Shown: positions 5,754-7,058 of the stretch, piece after piece | Numbering within the stretch: the stretch's first letter is position 1 | How the letters are laid out: each line of letters opens with the position of its first letter | Assembly (NCBI GenBank): GCA_964443245.1 | Contig: CAYUEG010000164.1 | Location: 1 to 7,058, forward strand | Reading direction: 5' to 3' | DNA: 7,058 nt | Source: CANJDH01 sp964443245 | GTDB taxonomy: Bacteria; Pseudomonadota; Gammaproteobacteria; Burkholderiales; JAEUOS01 | Program-made: the position numbers and the translations under genes | Notes under the pieces: model-generated | The model's input: the letters and a program-made list of their open reading frames with translations, nothing else | Database searches by the model: none | What the model was told of the DNA's origin: nothing

Positions 5754-6350
5754 ATGCCTAGCAATCCAGCCCGCCGTACCCTGCTGGGCGCGGCCCTGTC
5801 CTTTCAGGCCTGCCTGGCAGGCGGATGCGCCTTCGCCCAGAATCAGGTGCCCGAGACGCTGCCCAACAAGGAAATGGACACGCCTTTTGTCACCACACCG
5901 CAAAATGTGGTGGATGCGATGCTCGAGTTGGCCAACGTGCGTCCAGGCGACCAGTTGATCGATCTCGGCTCAGGGGATGGCCGCATCGTCATCACCGCTG
6001 CCAAGCGCTGGGGTGTGCCTGGCCTGGGAGTGGAAATCGACCCGCGCCTGGTGGAGCGTGCCCGGCTGCGCGCAACCAGCGAGGGGGTTGCCGACAAGGC
6101 GCGCTTCGCCATTGCCGATCTTTTCACCACGGATCTTTCAGGCGCTTCGGTCATCACCATGTACCTGTTGCCGGACGTCAACGAAGCGTTGAAGCCCCGC
6201 TTGCAAAAGCTCAAGCCCGGAACCCGCATCGTGTCCCACGATTGGCACATGGGTGACTGGAAACCGGATCGGCAAATCACGGTCGCAGCGCCGGAAAAGA
6301 CGGTCGGCGTGGAAAAGTCGAGCCAGCTGTATCTGTGGACAGTGCGCTAG
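5754..6350 (+). CDS. Class I SAM-dependent methyltransferase with N-terminal export signal, FAM173-like
   Basis: The 198-residue protein has a Rossmann-type methyltransferase domain from about residue 45. Motif I is DLGSGDGR at 70-77, with the acidic SAM-ribose contact E94 in GVEIDP. ADLFTTDLS at 121-129 and MYLLPDVN at 136-143 follow, then PGTRIVSHDWHMGDW at 155-169. This order resembles the FAM173 family, whose human members ATPSCKMT and ANTKMT methylate lysines of ATP synthase subunit c and the ADP/ATP carrier. A protein-lysine substrate is only an inference. Residues 1-29 look like a signal sequence: R7-R8 followed by TLLGAAL, a hydrophobic core, and AFA-Q as a cleavage site; the twin arginine recalls a Tat signal. 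LAGGC at 21-25 is a poor lipobox. An exported SAM enzyme is odd because SAM is cytosolic. The signal may instead anchor the enzyme, or translation may start downstream. It lies 42 bases after the CAP gene. Confidence 0.87.
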   Translation: MPSNPARRTLLGAALSFQACLAGGCAFAQNQVPETLPNKEMDTPFVTTPQNVVDAMLELANVRPGDQLIDLGSGDGRIVITAAKRWGVPGLGVEIDPRLVERARLRATSEGVADKARFAIADLFTTDLSGASVITMYLLPDVNEALKPRLQKLKPGTRIVSHDWHMGDWKPDRQITVAAPEKTVGVEKSSQLYLWTVR

Positions 6351-6391
6351 CCTGCGGTCAGGCGCGCCCGCCGCAAGGGCAGACGGGAACC

Positions 6392-6628
6392 CTATTGCTT
6401 GGAAACGCCACTGCGGTTTTTGGCCAGACGCGCAGCCTTCGCCTTAGCAGCTTCCTCGTGCTCCTTCTTCTTGTCCAGCCCGAGCAGAGGCGTCAGTACC
6501 TCCCAGATGAAGATAACCACCAGGAAGGGCACTGCGATCCACCACCAGGACAGCTTGTCGACAGGGGCCACTTCGGCATATTTCAATCCAGCGGCTACCA
6601 GGCCAATCACGAGAATCCAGAGTGACAT
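6392..6628 (-). CDS. Small Trp-rich membrane protein
   Basis: The 78-residue protein matches the 'small Trp-rich protein' family, which I know from Betaproteobacteria and which has no assigned function. Two hydrophobic segments (about 2-18 and 29-49) are joined by a short loop with a Trp cluster, SWWW at 27-30, plus W4 and W42. A highly charged, Lys/Ala/Glu-rich tail (about 52-78) follows, probably a cytosolic amphipathic helix. It is most likely an inner-membrane protein. The ATG at 6628 was chosen over one seven codons upstream (6649) because AAGGGG lies six bases before it. The gene converges on the methyltransferase with a 41-base gap and is divergent from the cytochrome c gene. The family call rests on the overall pattern; function is unknown. 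Confidence 0.82.
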   Translation of the reverse strand: MSLWILVIGLVAAGLKYAEVAPVDKLSWWWIAVPFLVVIFIWEVLTPLLGLDKKKEHEEAAKAKAARLAKNRSGVSKQ

Positions 6629-6634
6629 TCTTTT

Positions 6635-6640
6635 CCCCTT
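6635..6640 (-). promoter_or_regulatory. Ribosome binding site of the small Trp-rich protein
   Basis: Read on the minus strand this is AAGGGG, six bases before the ATG at 6628. It decides the start, since the upstream in-frame ATG at 6649 would place this sequence inside the coding region. Confidence 0.65.
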
Positions 6641-6710
6641 TTGCAGCACGTCGGCTTTCAGGCAACTCCACCGGCCACTGAACTGTTAACCGAGGCCGAC
6701 AAGAGTGGCG

Positions 6711-6716
6711 ATTGTA
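6711..6716 (-). promoter_or_regulatory. Possible -10 box of the small Trp-rich protein gene
   Basis: Minus-strand TACAAT, five of six matches to TATAAT, would start transcription near 6704 and give a leader of about 75 bases. No -35 match is present at the usual spacing, so support is weak. Confidence 0.27.
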
Positions 6717-6785
6717 GCCAAACTCGGCTCGTGCGCGCGCGTTGGTCAACCGCGTCGGTGCGGTGCGCGTTGCTTGCGCATGGTC

Positions 6786-6791
6786 TACAAT
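6786..6791 (+). promoter_or_regulatory. Possible -10 box of the cytochrome c gene
   Basis: TACAAT matches TATAAT at five of six positions and would start transcription near 6798, about 70 bases before the GTG at 6869. The -35 region at 17 bases spacing (6763-6768, GTGCGC) matches only three of six positions, so an activator or another sigma factor may be involved. Confidence 0.35.
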
Positions 6792-6856
6792 CCGGCCGCT
6801 GGCTTTTCGGGCTTTTCTCCGTTTTCGATTTCCCTTCCGATCCACCGCCCCTCTTT

Positions 6857-6861
6857 AGGAG
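6857..6861 (+). promoter_or_regulatory. Ribosome binding site of the cytochrome c gene
   Basis: AGGAG, seven bases before the GTG at 6869, is a strong and well-placed Shine-Dalgarno sequence. It fixes the non-ATG start of the cytochrome gene. Confidence 0.75.
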
Positions 6862-6868
6862 CTTTCAA

Positions 6869-7058
6869 GTGAAATTTCTGCTACTGACCGCTGCCTTCGC
6901 CGTCACTCTGAATGCGGCCCCCGTGTTTGCAAGTGAAGACCTCGCCAAGCAAAAGGCGTGTCTCGCCTGCCATCAGGCTGACAAGAAACTCGTCGGCCCG
7001 TCCTACAAGGACATTGCTGCCAAGTACAAGACCGACAAGGACGCTGAAAAGAAACTGG
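6869..7058 (+). CDS. Class I periplasmic cytochrome c (c551/c552-like), 3' end outside the window
   Basis: Only the first 63 codons are present. Residues 1-21 are a typical Sec signal peptide (KFLLL core, cleavage after VFA before SED), so the mature protein is periplasmic. The heme-attachment motif CLACH is at 31-35, with C31 and C34 for covalent heme and H35 as axial ligand. GPSYKDIAAKY at 43-53 is the conserved stretch that follows the heme site in the small c551/c552 (c8-type) cytochromes, which carry single electrons to terminal oxidases or nitrite reductase. The sixth heme ligand, normally a Met, would lie beyond the edge. The start is a GTG with AGGAG seven bases upstream. The gene is divergent from the Trp-rich protein gene. 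The family call is firm; the exact electron partner cannot be told. Confidence 0.93.
   Translation, partial: MKFLLLTAAFAVTLNAAPVFASEDLAKQKACLACHQADKKLVGPSYKDIAAKYKTDKDAEKKL

Larger units (their letters stand above)
6629..6868. other. Divergent intergenic region between the Trp-rich protein and cytochrome c genes
   Basis: The region holds the upstream signals of both flanking genes. Each side has a TACAAT -10-like box inside the same 8-mer CTACAATC. Between them is an alternating GC tract at 6730-6742. The cytochrome side carries a pyrimidine-rich leader with the direct repeat GGCTTTTC at 6801-6808 and 6810-6817. No coding sequence is seen; open frames crossing it are low-complexity and lack start signals. 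Confidence 0.5.

Noticed and set aside
6353..6375. TGCGG...CCGCA inverted repeat containing GGCGCGCC between the convergent methyltransferase and Trp-rich genes
   Set aside because: Only five outer pairs, a large loop and no T-run on either strand; not enough to call a bidirectional terminator.
6730..6742. Alternating purine-pyrimidine tract with Z-DNA potential
   Set aside because: Only 13 bases in a GC-rich genome; too short to claim structure or function.

Overview
The window looks like a chromosomal segment of a GC-rich betaproteobacterium. Evidence is the GC-rich codon use, a 'small Trp-rich protein' of a family known mainly from Betaproteobacteria, a class I periplasmic cytochrome c, a FhaC/ShlB-type outer-membrane transporter (hence a Gram-negative cell), and the betaproteobacterial style of the TrxB and Smr proteins. 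The order within the class is not resolved. I see no insertion sequence, phage gene, tRNA, rRNA or CRISPR array.

Layout. Positions 1-292 are non-coding, with a weak hairpin plus T-run at the left edge and a perfect 9-bp inverted repeat. On the minus strand, a two-partner-secretion transporter gene (1001-2935) is followed after only about 30 bases by a Crp/Fnr-type regulator (293-967), probably as one transcript. Divergent from them, on the plus strand, runs trxB (3156-4121), a stand-alone Smr-domain protein (4171-4857), an exported tandem CAP-domain protein (4854-5711, overlapping smr by four bases) and a class I methyltransferase with an N-terminal signal sequence (5754-6350). A small Trp-rich membrane protein (6392-6628, minus) converges on this group. 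A cytochrome c gene (6869 onwards, plus) starts divergently from it and runs off the right edge.

How the parts may work together. The trxB/transporter intergenic region holds a perfect TATAAT box reading toward the transporter. Directly beside it is a palindrome, CGTGA-N6-TCACA, one base away from the core of the classical CRP operator. The Crp-type protein at the end of the transporter transcript keeps the three recognition-helix residues (R, E, R) with which E. coli CRP reads that operator. A feedback loop on the transporter-regulator transcript, perhaps also touching trxB, is therefore a concrete, testable idea. The plus-strand group mixes a cytosolic thiol-redox enzyme, a predicted RNA/ribosome-linked nuclease and two predicted exported proteins. 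The close spacing and one overlap suggest co-transcription, but no common pathway is evident.

Most of the window is ordinary core genome. The most unusual items are the methyltransferase that appears to be exported although its cofactor is cytosolic, the internally duplicated CAP protein whose first copy has lost its cavity residues, the CRP-like operator beside a crp-type gene, and a transporter without a visible secreted partner.
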